From contig NC_079222.1 of assembly GCF_029633865.1 (NCBI RefSeq), positions 30,810,936 to 30,874,935 of the forward strand: a stretch of 64,000 bases of DNA. The letters run 5' to 3'. Shown one piece after another: positions 49,029-61,460 of the stretch (positions are counted from its first letter, which is position 1; every line of letters starts with the position of its first letter). The DNA is from Lampris incognitus (lineage: Eukaryota > Chordata > Actinopteri > Lampriformes > Lampridae). The notes under the pieces are model-generated. The model did not search any database. It had not been told where the DNA came from and worked only from the letters and a program-made list of their open reading frames with translations. The translations under genes were made by a program, and so were the position numbers.

Positions 49029-50224
49029 CACCGATCCAACCACCTGCCTAATATTGTGTAGGTCCCCATTCGTGCTGCTAAAACAGCTCTGACCCGTGGA
49101 GGCATGGACACTGCAAGACCTCTGAAGGTGTCCTCTGGTATCTGGCCCCCAGACGTTAGCAGCAGATCCTTTAAGTCCTGTAAGTTGTGAGGTGAGGTCT
49201 GCATGGATCAGACTTGTTTTTCCAGCACATCCTACAGATGCTCGATTGGCTTTAGATGTGGAGAATTTGGAGGCCAAGGCGACACCTTGAACTCTTCGTC
49301 ATGTTCCTCAAACCATTACTGAACAGTGTTTGCAGTGGCAGGGTGCATTATCCTGCTGAAAGAGGCCACTGGCATCAGGGAATACTGCTGCCATGAAGGG
49401 GGGTACCTGCTCTGCAACGATGTTTAGGTAGGTGGTACTTGTCAAAGTAACATCCACATAAATGCCAAGACCCAAGATTTCTCAGCAGAGCATTGCCCAG
49501 AGCACCACACTGCCTCCACTGGCTTGCCTTCTTTTCATTGTGCATCCTGGTGCCACCTCTTCCCCAGGTAAGTGATGAACACACACCCGGGCGTTCACAT
49601 GATGTAAAAGAAAACATGATTCATTAGACCAGGTCATCTTCTTCCATTGCTCCATGGTGCAGTTCTGACGCCCACGTGCCCGTTGTAGGTGCTTCTGGTG
49701 GTGGACAGGGGTCATTATGGACACTCTGACCAGTCTGTGGCTATGCGGCCCCATACACAGCAAGCTGTGATGCACTGTGTGTTCCTGACACCTGTCTATC
49801 ATAGCCAGCATTTATCAGCAATTTGAGCTACAGTAGCTCTTCTGTGGGATCGGACCAGACAGGCTAGCTTTCGTTCCCCACGCGCATCAGTGAGCCTTGG
49901 GTGCCCATGACCTGGTCGCCGGTTCACCGGTTGCCCTTCCTTGGGCCACTTTTGGTAGGTATTGACCACTGCCTACCGGGAACACCCCACAAGACCTGCT
50001 GTTTTAGAAATGGTCTGACCCAGTTGTCTAGTCATCACAATTTGGCCCTTGTTGTCAGTCTAGCAGATCCTCACGTTTGCCCATTTCCCCTGCTTCCAAC
50101 ACATCAGCTTCAAGAACACTTGCTGCCTAATATATCCCACCCTTTGACAGGTGCTGCTGTAACTAGACACTCAATATTATTCACTTACCTGTCACTGGTG
50201 TTTCAATGTTTTGGCTGATCAGTG
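49029..50224 (-). pseudogene. Tc1/mariner transposon, inactive
   Basis: Ends CACCGATC.. and (right, reversed) CACTGATCAGCC, with TA on each side (49027-49028, 50225-50226). On the minus strand, transposase blocks follow in order: DFDKGQIV-like helix-turn-helix region (about 50060-49900), MEQWKKMTWSNESCFLLHHV, FQQDNAPCH-like, then PIEHL and LEKQV. The frame is split by stops. The first catalytic position reads TWSNES where the family has TWSDES, so Asn replaces Asp. About 1.2 kb, normal for the superfamily. Confidence 0.85.
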
Positions 50225-50304
50225 TATATTCAGTATATCCACTATTGCAGCTTCGGAGGAGGCATGCCACCACCTGAGCGGTGGGGATTGTTAAGATCTG
50301 ATAC

Positions 50305-50442
50305 CGTAGCGAATTAGGGGGGGCAGCCCGGGAACCGCCACAGCCGGGACGCGAACCCGTATCTCCCGCGCCGCGGGCGACAACGTTAACCAGTCGACTG
50401 GTTAATACGTTAATACGCGTTTACGTATTCGTGTACGTTACA
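50305..50442 (-). mobile_element. solo LTR of the miniature LTR family
   Basis: Minus strand TGTAACGTACACGAATACG to ..CTAATTCGCTACG (final A mutated to G). Flanks ATAC (50301-50304) and CTAC (50443-50446). Box-B-like GGTTCGCGTCC at 50347-50357 and the TTAACG/CGACTGG block are preserved. Confidence 0.7.
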
Positions 50443-51152
50443 CTACGTTTGTTTACGGCCAAAAGCCCCTTTCAGAAATTTCACTGTATTCAATGCAGAT
50501 GATGAAAGGAAACCAAAACATGCATTTATGGCTTCGGGCAATCGAATAAAACCAGTAAAGGAACTTTTACACGTGGCTAGATCGTGATGCATTATTCTAT
50601 CACGTTATGTGTCACCCATTAGCTTATGTTGAACTGCTTTCGGTGTCACGTGTTATGACACCGAAAGCAGATGAGCCTCGCAGGAGCTCTAAATTATCGT
50701 GCACAATGTTTGTCTTAATATTGTTGGGTATTATTGTTCAGTCTAAAGTGGCGTGTTACCCCCCAGTCTGTGTGTGTGTGTGTGTGGGGGGGGGTAAATA
50801 AATACATCGAAATATGCAAACATAAATGAGTAAATTACTGTTTAGAAGTTACATTTGTACCAAGCACCGGATGCTCTGCAGAGGACGAGATCTGGGCCTT
50901 TACATTTTTAAGTTCCAGAGTTTAAACGATTCAGACGATAAATCGTACGCAAGGTAAAGTTGGGTGCTGGCTAAGTTTACACGCGAACAAGGAACCCCCC
51001 CCCCCAAATAAGCATGAAGTTTGACGTGACACTCTCCGAAAACAGCGTGATGGGAGGGTGTCGCAAGGTCAGGCTGCTCAACTCTTCCCCTGCCCTTTTT
51101 TTTTAATTCGCAAGAAACGGTCAGTTGTGCATCGCTGCCATTAGGTTGTCCG

Positions 51153-51153
<1 letters not shown>

Positions 51154-51193
<40 letters not shown>
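51154..51193. repeat. (CA)n microsatellite
   Basis: About twenty uninterrupted CA units. Confidence 0.97.
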
Positions 51194-51194
<1 letters not shown>

Positions 51195-51480
51195 CCCTCT
51201 TCTTCTTCGCCTCTGACTCCTCAGCCTCCTCCGATACGGGGAGGGAAGTTGAAAGGCGCATGCGCAGTCCGAGCAGGCTGACTGGGTTGTGTTTACAGCT
51301 GGGTGCTGCTACTTGTGTTGCTTGACAGTGCAATGCTGTGCCGACCACGTTTGGAGTAACTCGATTGTGGGGGGGAACAAGGTAAGCGGTTTGACAATTT
51401 CCTCCGCCGTCCCCAGCGGCTTCGTCTGCGCCGGGCCGCCGCCGCATTGTCGGAGCGGCTCGTTTCTTTTATTTGGTTTT
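51195..51480 (+). promoter_or_regulatory. CpG-rich promoter-like segment with a candidate first-exon donor
   Basis: CpG-dense compared with its surroundings (GGCGCATGCGCAGTCCGAGC at 51255-51274, an NRF1-like palindrome GCGCATGCGC, and GCCGGGCCGCCGCCGCATTG). GGGGGGAACAAG|GTAAGCGG near 51382 could be the donor of a non-coding first exon. No downstream coding exon was recognised on the plus strand. Confidence 0.4.
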
Positions 51481-52409
51481 AAAGTGTCATGTTAGCATGG
51501 CTAGCTGACGTTAGCCGGGCTGTCTCTGGAGTAACGTTGTGCAGAGTTACATTAATGGGCCGACCAAGGCTCCCTCTAATGAAGGCCGAGTAGTCGTCCG
51601 CTTGCAAGATTAATCATTGCACAAAACAAAAACAAAACAAAAAAAAGTTGAATTTCGTAGTTCACGTCCATCGCTTTCGCGGAATTGCGACGCTTGCCCT
51701 GCAGAAATATTTCCTGTTTTGAGTTTGCATCGGTCATTAGCTACCTATCGTAGCTGTTGGGCTGGCCAGGACTCACTGACGAGGTTAAGGCTCTGTATGG
51801 GCAGTTTAAGGCTAGCGCAGTGAAGAGCATTCAAATTCAACCTTTTTTCTTTTTTTAGATTCAATCAAACATCGAAATTTACGACCCTGAAATGAGTGTG
51901 CTAGACGAGGCTTCTCCAAACAAGTCAGGTTTGGGATTAACGTGCTGTTCGTATTCAGGGACGCTGCTCTTCCATCCAGGAAAAAAAGAAAAGGGGGGGG
52001 GGTTGGCACTGCGAAGTCGATTGATTTGTGAAGTCGACCCGAGTTGTCAAGTCCACAAAATAACAAAAATGCTGAATTTGAATTCAAGCTCGATTAATTG
52101 CCCGAAGAGGTTATGATCTTAGGGGTTTTCCAGCGTCGGGGGAAATGATATAGAAAATGGTGTTCTAGGCTGTTTGTTAGTGGACCCACTTTCTGGGACA
52201 GCTGTTTATTCGGCAGTATTGTACAGGAGACTGACTGCTTGTGAGGGTGCTTGTTTTGCAGACACCAGCCTATGTAGGGGTATATTGCTCGCATCGGAAC
52301 GGCCCCAGATTGACCTTTTACCTAATATTGACTCATCATTAATACATGCACGGGGAATAGACAAGTTGGATGCCATGACTTAGGACATAGGATCACCAGT
52401 TTCTCAACA
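51481..52409. other. no recognisable gene
   Basis: Possible intron downstream of the promoter-like segment; short open frames without support. Confidence 0.4.
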
Positions 52410-52770
52410 TCATTTGTTTTTGGGTCCTGGACTGCTCCGTTGGCATGTGGACACTGCTTGGCATCCTGTGCATCATGTTCTTCATACATTTTATGTCCAT
52501 TATAATTCTGTTATCCTCTTTCAATGTTGTATTATGTAAATTGCGTGACCACAACATCCATTGCACGCTGTCCGTCTTGGGAGAGAGATCCCTCCTCTGT
52601 TGCTCTCCCTGAGGTTTCTTCCTATTTTTTCTCCCTGTTAAAGGGTTTTTTAGGGAGTTTTTACTTATCTGCTGAGAGAGTCTAAGGACAGGATGTTGTG
52701 TTGCTGTTAAGCCCACTGAGGAAAATTTGTGATATTGGGCTATACAAATAAAATTGATTTGATTTGATTT
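52410..52770 (+). repeat. dispersed repeat family E
   Basis: GGCATGTGGACACTGCTTGG, TCCTATTTTTTCTCCCTGTTAAAGGG-type core, and GATATTGGGCTATACAAATA + AAATTGATTTGATTTGATT tail, a common fish repeat with a microsatellite-like 3' end. Confidence 0.75.
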
Positions 52771-52894
52771 TTCACAACAAAAGCCAGAACCTTTCGTACT
52801 AACTGAATCTTGTCAGGTGTATAGAAAATAACCAGGTTAGAGGTTGGCAACCTTAACATTTTTTTTGTGTGTGGCCATTTTCCGCCTTTATTAG

Positions 52895-53012
52895 ATAGTG
52901 ATAGTTGAGAGAGACAGGAAAGGCGGGGGAGAGAGAGGGGATGACATGCAGCAAAGGGCCCGAGCCAGATTCGAACCCAGGCCGCTACGGTAAGGCCTCA
53001 GCCTTATGTGAC
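52895..53012 (-). repeat. SINE family F fragment
   Basis: GATAGTTGAGAGAGACAGG, GGGGATGACATGCAGCAAAG, GATTCGAACCCAGGCCGC. Second copy of the 34205-34390 family. Confidence 0.7.
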
Positions 53013-55857
53013 TCAACCTTAACATTTTTTTTTTTATCAAAAACATGCACGACGAGATCTTTTCACAAGCAACTGATTATGATGTAACGGCACTTGTGTC
53101 TGTTTTCCAAAAAGTGTTGGAAAAACCATGACCAACTACCATTGTTCATGAACTGCAAAGTGAAGTCGACTCATGAACTACAAGTTGACAAGTCCACAAA
53201 AAAAAAAAGAAAAAAAAAAGAAAATTAATTTGGGCGTTATTAACTGCAGCGAACGTGTTGCTCTTTGTTTTTCAGCATCAAGGAATAGAAACTGGTATTC
53301 AAATTTATTATTGGAGTCACGTTAATGTGGCAACTCGATCTGGACCAATCGACTTGCCACATAAAGTTGTTGGCACTACTGCCACCAAGTGGACTGGAGT
53401 ACTACACTGTCGTTCAATCTCATTGGGACCCGATCAGACAGCGCTTTTTGGAAGTTGCAAAATGCAAAGTGCAGCGCACTGGCTTTTTTTTCCCTTTTTG
53501 TGAAAAAAAAAATCTCCCAACCAACTATGTACAACTAATACTTATACCCACCTGGTGAACCTGTACACGCTACAGTATTAACGGTATATAGTATCAGTAG
53601 AATGTGTTTTGCAGTAACCCTGCAATTGACCGCACTCGTCAATGTGTGCATGCATTGACGTAAAATAGGGCTCCCCGGAAAGCCACTGTGTACTTTGAAC
53701 CCTGGATGTAGCTGACTGCGTAGTTAGCTAAAGTTAGCCAGCTGGCAAGAAATGCGCAAACGTGCAGTGAACATTGCACATATTGCGTAGGTAAAGAATA
53801 CATTGTGTAGACTATGGAAGGCAGGGCAAACAAAAGCAGACAGGACAGAGGGGAAGAAGGCAGTGTGAGGCAGCCCTTTAACAATGTAGCATATGACGTC
53901 ACGATATTTTGGTTCCTGAACATTTGATTTGGCTCCTAAATATTTTGGGTTAAGGCCTAGATATTTTTTTTTCTTTTTTGCCTGAAGCCCTGTTTAAATA
54001 GTTTTATAAGTTTGTTGCTCTCACCACATTGAAGTTTTGGTTGCTTTAGTCACGGTGCTACTGGAATGCACAGCCGGTGTGTCCAGTGTTTTCTCACAGA
54101 TAAGGGATCTATTATTGATTTATGCCAACTTTTGAAGTATGATATTCCATATCAAACAGCTGACGTCCCTCCTGTGTAACTCCAGGTAACGTGCCTTTCC
54201 CATCTTGTTGACAGCTGCTGTGGGATTTTACAACAATTCAGTCTTCTATCTTCGGCTGTATAATCGTTGTACTTTGCAATGAGAAGACACATCATAGAAT
54301 TTATTTGTAAAAACATGCAAGCTTGCACGATCTGTCGGAATATGCAAAAAATGCATAAAAAACTGGACTTTCCAAGTATCAATTACATTATTACACAAAT
54401 TACAGTTTTGAAACTCAGCTTAACAGAAGGTTGTGCTCACGCTGCACACAGTCGCTCATCCTTCTTGTCCCCGCTCTACTCGACCGAAGAAAACATGGGC
54501 GCCACGGTTCTTGTTTTGTGCTCCGGTTTTCTATATAATTATCGCTGGCGTTTGACACCACCACCAACAACGTATAAATACATTTTATGACTAGAGTTTG
54601 ACATCACAAGCAACAGTGTAAATAAATGAGCACTAATGGTGTATTTTTAATGACATTTGTTCCCTGACGTATGCTATTAAATAAGCCCTGTAGACAAGTT
54701 TTGCAAATTCAAAGCTGGTATAAAGGAGGCGAGGCATTGTTTATACTATAGAACATATGAAATGTATTTAATTGCATAAACACTTTGGTACGATATTCAT
54801 CTTAAAAGTGAGTAATTGAAACGGTTAACTGTTATTTGTTTAGGTTACTATTTATTTAGGGACAGCTGAAGATGGAAAACAAATCATTTGCAGCTTGCAG
54901 CCTTTAAAATGTTTGTATAGCATGTCATAATGCATCCTGGCAATGACTAATCAGTTAACCCTGCCCATTTCTGACATCATCATTCAGATATGGCTGTAAC
55001 AAGGGTTTGTACAGTTTCATTGTGATTACAAGTGCAGTTGACTATTAGCTAGTTAATGAATTGAGTGCAAAGAAGTGGATATTAAGGAACTTGTTTGGTG
55101 TTAAAACATAAAACGTATGGAAATGTATCAAATATATGAAATGTATTTATAACTAGGGGTGCCAGTGACTTGCAAATATTGCCTTTTTTTTATCCTCATT
55201 GTATATCATGTTTACATTTCAGTTGCTCATTACCGCTGAGGGAAAGAATTTGCATGCAAGTGAGGAGCTAATCCAAGGCTTATCCGCACACACATACTGT
55301 GTAATGTTTGTTCCTGTCATATTTTCACAATATGCAAGGTTTAACTGCATGTGAAGATGGATGGACTTCTTTTAACTACAGTCTCAGGAAAAAATACTTG
55401 CCATTAGATAATTACTTAAGTTTGATCAATTCAACGCACACAACACTCGAATTCCAACACAACTTTACCAATGCATCCCTAAAGCAATGATGAAGCATTA
55501 ACAGACCCTCTCATTAGGAATGAATGTTATAATGCTATGCCTTTAACAGATTACATGGATTCACACTGTAGATTTAAACATGAAACGGAATATACCGCAC
55601 TTCCTCAAATAGCGGCTCAGGCCTTTATATACCTCAACTGCAGAGGGTACCAGGCCTTTATTGGAGTCAGGCTTTTATTAGAGGGAGGCCTTTATTTCTA
55701 ATTTCCTCTGTTTGATAAGTATATTTGCTCATATTTTAATTCGAAGTCTCCTTGTTTTCTGATCTCTGTAGTTTTGCTACTACATTATGTAGCATCTGAT
55801 TCTTTTTTGGTCCATTTCAAAGTGCCTTGCAGCTTTCTCTCCTGAAGTTTCCTCTGC
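53013..55857. other. no recognisable gene
   Basis: AT-rich, intron-like DNA. A TCTTTGTTTTTCAG acceptor-like site at about 53274 is not followed by a long open frame. Confidence 0.4.
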
Positions 55858-55892
55858 ATACTGCAACATTCAAATGAAAATGAAAAAAAAAG

Positions 55893-56393
55893 GGTTCGAA
55901 CTCCGGGGTTGTCCAACCTTGGGGGTCATCCTGGGGTATCCTCTGTGTGGAACTTGTATGTTCTCCTCGTGTCTGCATGGGTTTCCTCCAGGCAGAGGTG
56001 GAAAAACCCGGTTCAGAAAGTAAAATCCCTAATTGTCTCTACTCCATCCATGTATTAAACCAGCTGATTTGGGAAACTAGTCAGTGCAATCTGATGGTTT
56101 AGTACATGGGTGGAGTAAAGACACAGTTAGGGTTTTTACTTTCTGGACCGGGTTTTTCCATCTCTGCCTCCGGGTGCTCTGGTTTCCTCCCACATTCCAA
56201 AAGACATGTAGGTCAGATGAATCGGCCATACTAAATTGTCCCTAGGTGTGAATGTGTTGGCCCTGTGATGGTCTGGCGGCCTGTCCAGGGTGTCTCCCCT
56301 CCTGCCGCCCAAATGACTGCTGGGATAGGCTTCAGCATCCCCGCGACTCCGATTGGGATAAGCGGCTTGGATAATGGATGGATGGATGGATGG
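55893..56393 (+). repeat. SINE family B, interrupted by a hAT MITE
   Basis: GGGTTCGAACTCCGGGG (box B) to the GGATGGATGGATGGA tail; the first part of the head is absent. Flanked by ATACTGCAACATTC (55858-55871) and ATACTGCAAAATTC (56394-56407), one mismatch. Confidence 0.88.
55993..56166. mobile_element. hAT-type MITE, 174 bp, nested in SINE B
   Basis: Ends CAGAGGTGGAAAAACCCGG and reverse complement CAGAGATGGAAAAACCCGG. Inverted similarity extends for most of each half. 8-bp flanks CCTCCAGG (55985-55992) and CCTCCGGG (56167-56174) match the SINE consensus. Confidence 0.9.
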
Positions 56394-57235
56394 ATACTGC
56401 AAAATTCTCTCTTTGAATGTGACATTCTGTGCTGATCAAGTTTGCTCTATTGTGTTGTATAAAGTTCAGTCGCTTGCACGGGTCCCAATGTTACTTCAAT
56501 TTTAGCTACTGCCATCTTGTGGCACTTGTACATTACTACACATTATATTACAGGTACCAGGAGTTTATCCATCCTTGTTTTATCCTCGGCCGGCCTTTAT
56601 TTGCTCATTATTGTTTGTTTCATTATTGTTCATTATCGCTATTGGAGAGCTGGCTTTTAATCACGTACCGGCATTTATTTGAGGAAATATGGTATATTTC
56701 TCTTGCAATGACACAGAGCTAAAACTGACTTGGGGTCATCCCCATGTTCACTCAACCAAACATTCCTTCAGCTTTATGTTCCCCCAGTTGAATTTAGCTT
56801 GCTGCATGGTTGCCCCCAATGATTGGAAGGGTTGGAGGAGGGACTGTGGGTCTTCCCCCATCTGATTGTTCTTCCGTATGGTTGTCCATTTGTTATGCAT
56901 GACATTTCAGACAACACTTGTCTGATTTTGACAAACTTTGGGGGAATGATGCATCTTTACGTTGCAATACGGTCTTTACAAAATAGAATGTATTGACCCA
57001 AAATAGCGCCACACACAGGCCACAAAAACACTTAAATTCATTTGTGATAGCTCAGACACCTCTTGCTGATATTGTCCCCCCAGCAGACAAGGAAGGTGGC
57101 TTATGTTTGTTGCTTCTACGTAATTGTAACTGATAACACCAAAGTGTACCTGCCTCAGTTGTGGGGGACGTCATGGTCCCTGTTGGCTTGTTATCCCCGC
57201 CAGACAGATAGCCTGGAGATTATTATGTGTTTGGT

Positions 57236-57370
57236 TGTGTTTGTGTGTCTGTCCGCAGCTTATCTTGCAAACTCCTGGACCTATTAGCCAGAATCTTTTT
57301 GTGCACAGTTATGATTGTATGATGAAGAACCTCTCGTGATTGCGATGATTCAAAACCTTCAAAAAGCATT
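57236..57370 (+). repeat. dispersed repeat family D
   Basis: GTGTGTCTGTCCGCAGCTTA, TGGACCTATTAGCC, GTGCACAGTTATGATTGTAT, CTCTCGTGATTGCGATGATT. Confidence 0.75.
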
Positions 57371-57464
57371 TGTTCTCACTATTGCCACTCCCTCTCTTCA
57401 TTCACTCTCTAGCTCGCTTGACCAATGTTACTCGCTGTCTTTGCCTGATCTAAGCCAACGTTGC

Positions 57465-57668
57465 GCACGTGAACTCATGTCTATGGTTGACGCAGATCAG
57501 GCAACGACATCATCAAAAGTTATTGAAAGAATTTTGACAATCCAAAAAATGGGAAAGTTGTAATGGAACAACTTCCTCTAGGTTGTGGTCAGAACAGGAA
57601 GTGTTGCATATTCTTATCGCTGCCCGATCTGAGTCAACCATAGATATGAGTTGTGCATGTGCGACTGT
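57465..57668. repeat. imperfect inverted repeat, arms about 45 bp
   Basis: GAACTCATGTCTATGGTTGA (57470-57489) pairs with the reverse complement of 57620-57665, with scattered mismatches. Confidence 0.7.
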
Positions 57669-57974
57669 AAAATGTTTATCCAGCTGTATTATATCATGGA
57701 AATAAAGACAGTGTACAGTGTTATGGTTTGACCAAAATAGTTGCGTAGCAGACATTTCCTTTTGGAAAGTGCAAGTTCATATTGGTTGCATCGTGCAAGA
57801 GTCTGCCTAGGAGACTGAGCATCCACAGACTGACAGGCAAAACTCTTTTATTTGGTACATTCTTTTAGCTTGAGCACTGCATATTAAAAACTTTTTTCCC
57901 CATATTTCTTGTTCAGTCAACTTGGGCGCGGTGCAGAAGTCTTATAATGGCAGGAAAAACACTGTTTTTTCTGT

Positions 57975-58290
57975 GCGTGTATCTGTCTGCTGCTAATCTC
58001 GCATACTACTAGGCCTGTCAGCCTAATAATTTTTGTATACCGTTATGACTGTATAATCAACAACCTCTCGTGGTTGTGGTGATTCAGAACCTTACAAAAA
58101 CCTGTTTTATACTGCAATTGAATGCTAACTCCTCTGCTGAAAGGGAGAACTGCAGGCAGTGGCTCCATATTTTTCCCTTCTCCTGGTAGGTGAAAAAAGG
58201 GGTGGTTTTTCGCCAGGTCTGAGCACTGGAGAAGGGGAGATACACCTGGCGGGGATCTGCACTCTACTGAGTGCACTCGTCTAGTTATTT
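57975..58290 (+). repeat. dispersed repeat family D, longer copy
   Basis: TGTCTGCTGCTAATCTCGCA, GGCCTGTCAGCCTAATAAT, CTCTCGTGGTTGTGGTGATT, continuing to GATCTGCACTCTACTGAGTG at 58255-58274. Confidence 0.7.
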
Positions 58291-61200
58291 ATTTATTCAT
58301 ATGATAATACATGCAGTATTTCTTGTTACAGGGGTCCAAATATTCACAGTTGTTATATGCAAATGATTAAATTGTCATAGAAGTACTTCATTCATCTTTA
58401 GATGACCCCGGACGTTGTCATTTAAGATGTGAAATCATCTCTTGAATCTGGCTTCTAATTGAGTCTTACTCGCTCACTCCTGCTTCCCCTCTACTTTTCT
58501 TCCCCTCTTATCTGGGTATTGTTCAAGAAGATGACATGCGTTTTGTTGTTAGTGTTTGTTATTTTTAAACACCAAATCTTATGTTGGGCCAATCAGTTGT
58601 AATTTGGAAATGCTGGATCTCAGTTAAAAGACACATTGTTCTCCCAGGTTTCATCCAAATTGGGCCAGTAGTATCAGAAAAATAGTGCATGACGAATGGA
58701 TGGACAGAGACCGATCCATAGTCACTCCTGTTTTGATCGTGGGAGTCAAAAAGATATGAGCAAGGGAATAAAATTACAGATTGAGAAAACTTAAAATCAA
58801 AAACCTTGGAACCCTAATAACACTGAGACTTCTAATGATTTTAACTGACTGCATTTGAAAAGCACTCTAGCTCATATGGAGTAATTGAATTCTGGGATCA
58901 TGTTTTATTTATCTGTAAACATGTTTGTATGCCTTCTACATAGTCAACCCACACCATCATTTCAACCTTTTTGAAACATTACAACAGGAAAAGTAGAAAA
59001 GCATCTTTTTACTACCATGTAGCTCCCTCATCACAAGAATAGACCTCCTCTATCCCATGAGTATGATCACACTTGAACAAGACTAGGTCAAAAGCTAGTA
59101 TATGACTGGACTGTGTATGGGCAATATTCAAAATTGTGGCCAATTTGTTACAGGGATAGTCAGTGGTAGTGTCAATAATGTAAATCCCTGGATATTAAAT
59201 GTTGATCTGCAAGTTTCTGTAGTGGTCCCAGTAATATTTGTTGTTAAAGTGTACTGAAGTAGCATATCACATGACATGGCTAAGTTAGGTTCAAGTAAAA
59301 AAACAAAAGTTATGAATGCAGTTGCAAGAACAATACTTCCCACTCATATCTTGGGATATTTGATTTGAAAGAGAACTTGAGTTAATTGTAATTATAACTA
59401 TTCTGATTATCTATTACTCCCCCTCCTTTTTCATCTGTTGCGGATGTTTCTCGTTTTTCTAAAGCCGGGATCAGACTAGATGATATTTTTGTCTTTCACG
59501 GTGGACACCATGTCAGATTAGGCAATCATAGTGGCATACATGCTTGCCGTGTCTTGGCTGGGAGACTGGCAACACTACAAGTATGATCTTGACCAGTCTT
59601 TCACGATCTTGCGCGAGTTCATAGGTCGTCGGGGAGGAGGGTCGAGAAATTGTCAATCATGGCTGCAGAAACACTATGTGTGGTGCTGGCCGTCTTTTGT
59701 GCTGAAAAGAAAAAGATTGTGGACGCTGTTGTGGCTAGTGCTATTGGAGAATGCTAACCTAGCATAGCTCAACCAGCTACTCACCGGGCTGTTAAAGTAC
59801 TTCCACTATTTCTCGCCAACATGTAGCCTATCTTTTGTGACTGTCATGGTCCTCCCTCAAGGAAATGTTAAAAAGGCAGGGGTATTGTTGCCACTGCTCA
59901 ACGAACCTTTCCTCGGTTTCATCATCCCACCATATTAGATTACCAACATTATATTTATATATGTTTATTTTTGTTCATAACTCCAGATAAATTTATATAT
60001 ATATATATAATGTTAGTAATCTAGTATGTTCACACCACACTAAACTCCTCGGATTTTACTGGGATTGTATTCATAACGCCGCTGTAGATTTTGGTGCTTT
60101 GAATTGAACAAACTCTGCTTTATTCTGAGTAAATTTCTATTCGTCAGGATTGTCATTCATTCCACTTGAACCATCCAGTCCCTCTTTAAATACAGGCATG
60201 CACATCAGTATTATAATCTATTCTGTGCTCACTATTGTTTTTTTTTTTTATGGGATCCCTTTATTGACAGATCATTTTTGTGTTTACGTACTCTTGCACC
60301 TCCACCTGAACCAAAGATCTCTAGAGGCACTCACTGCATTTTGTCAAACATTGTCATTGCCAGGTACTTACCTGTGATATGACCGTTGGCACAACTTTGA
60401 TCATAGAAGTCTCTGAACATATGCTAGAGAATCATATCCTAAAATGTTTTAACAGTTACCTCTGTTCTTGTTCCTCCTCCTCAGTCAGTTTGTTCAATTT
60501 CCTGATTTAGTTTTACAGCATTTTAAAGGCCTCAAGAGCAAGATAGCGAAACCTTGTAACTTGAAGTAGCCTTCCTGAATAACTTGATGATTCAGAAATG
60601 CCATCTGAAATTCCGGAAATTTTTGTGATGAGATTCATATGATCATGCACTAAAATTGAGGGTTTGCAGTGTCAAAAGATGCGTTTGTTTCTGACTAATT
60701 AAGACTAAGACTAATTAAGATCATAAGAATGAACCAGAATTAACAATATAGTATATATGTAACTTGTCAGTATTCAGCTATTCAGCAATTATTCAGCTAT
60801 CCATATATTCGTTGGGTAGGTATTTGGTTTTCAATTTTGCGATTTGGGGATTTTTTTTTCTAAATGTAGGCTATCAATAAAGGCTAACTGCAAAAATATA
60901 TTTTGTCTGCACAATCTTGTACTATATTTATACTTTTTAATTGCGCTGTTAAAATGTGGAAATATGTACCGTCTCAGCTTGGGCGCGTGACCTCCCTCTC
61001 ACGCACAGCAGTGACATCACGCTTCAGTTCACATTGGCCGTTAAAGGAGGACACAATTCGGAAGAGCTCAGCTGTGCTGCTGTTATTATAATTGCGATAC
61101 CTTGTTCTATTTATTACAGTTCATTCATTTATTTTTGGTTCTTTATATGTCGGTAATTGGTAAAAATAATGATTATATTTCTGAGTGATTTGTGATTTCT

Positions 61201-61365
61201 TTGTCAGAAAAATTTCGGAGTATTTCACTGTTAAGCCTACTGTTACAGCTATCTCAAAATTATTGTTATAACAGAAATACGTGTGTTTTGTATCTTTGTT
61301 TGACTCTTGTTTGGTTCAGGTTGTAAAACGTTATAGACTTAGGCTAATAGCTGATGGAATTTGGA
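58291..61365. other. no recognisable gene
   Basis: AT-rich, intron-like DNA. 59470-59770 holds an open frame in what looks like another dispersed repeat (AGACTAGATGAT and a GTCGTCGGGGAGGAGG block) that I cannot name. Confidence 0.4.
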
Positions 61366-61460
61366 ACTGGAGTTGGTCTGCCCACTGCTCCTACATAGGA
61401 AGGGTGAAATGCAGAGGACAGAGGACAGATTTCGTTTTAATGTGTGTGAGGACTGAGAAA
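61366..61460 (+). repeat. SINE family C-like 3' end fragment
   Basis: TGGAGTTGGTCTGCCCACTG, CTCCTACATAGGAAGGGTGA, AATGCAGAGGACAGAGGACA: the C-type 3' part with a different tail. Confidence 0.5.

Noticed and set aside
51125-51325. ORFs through (CA)n microsatellites
   Set aside because: Poly-Thr/His or Cys/Val frames are produced by the repeat itself.
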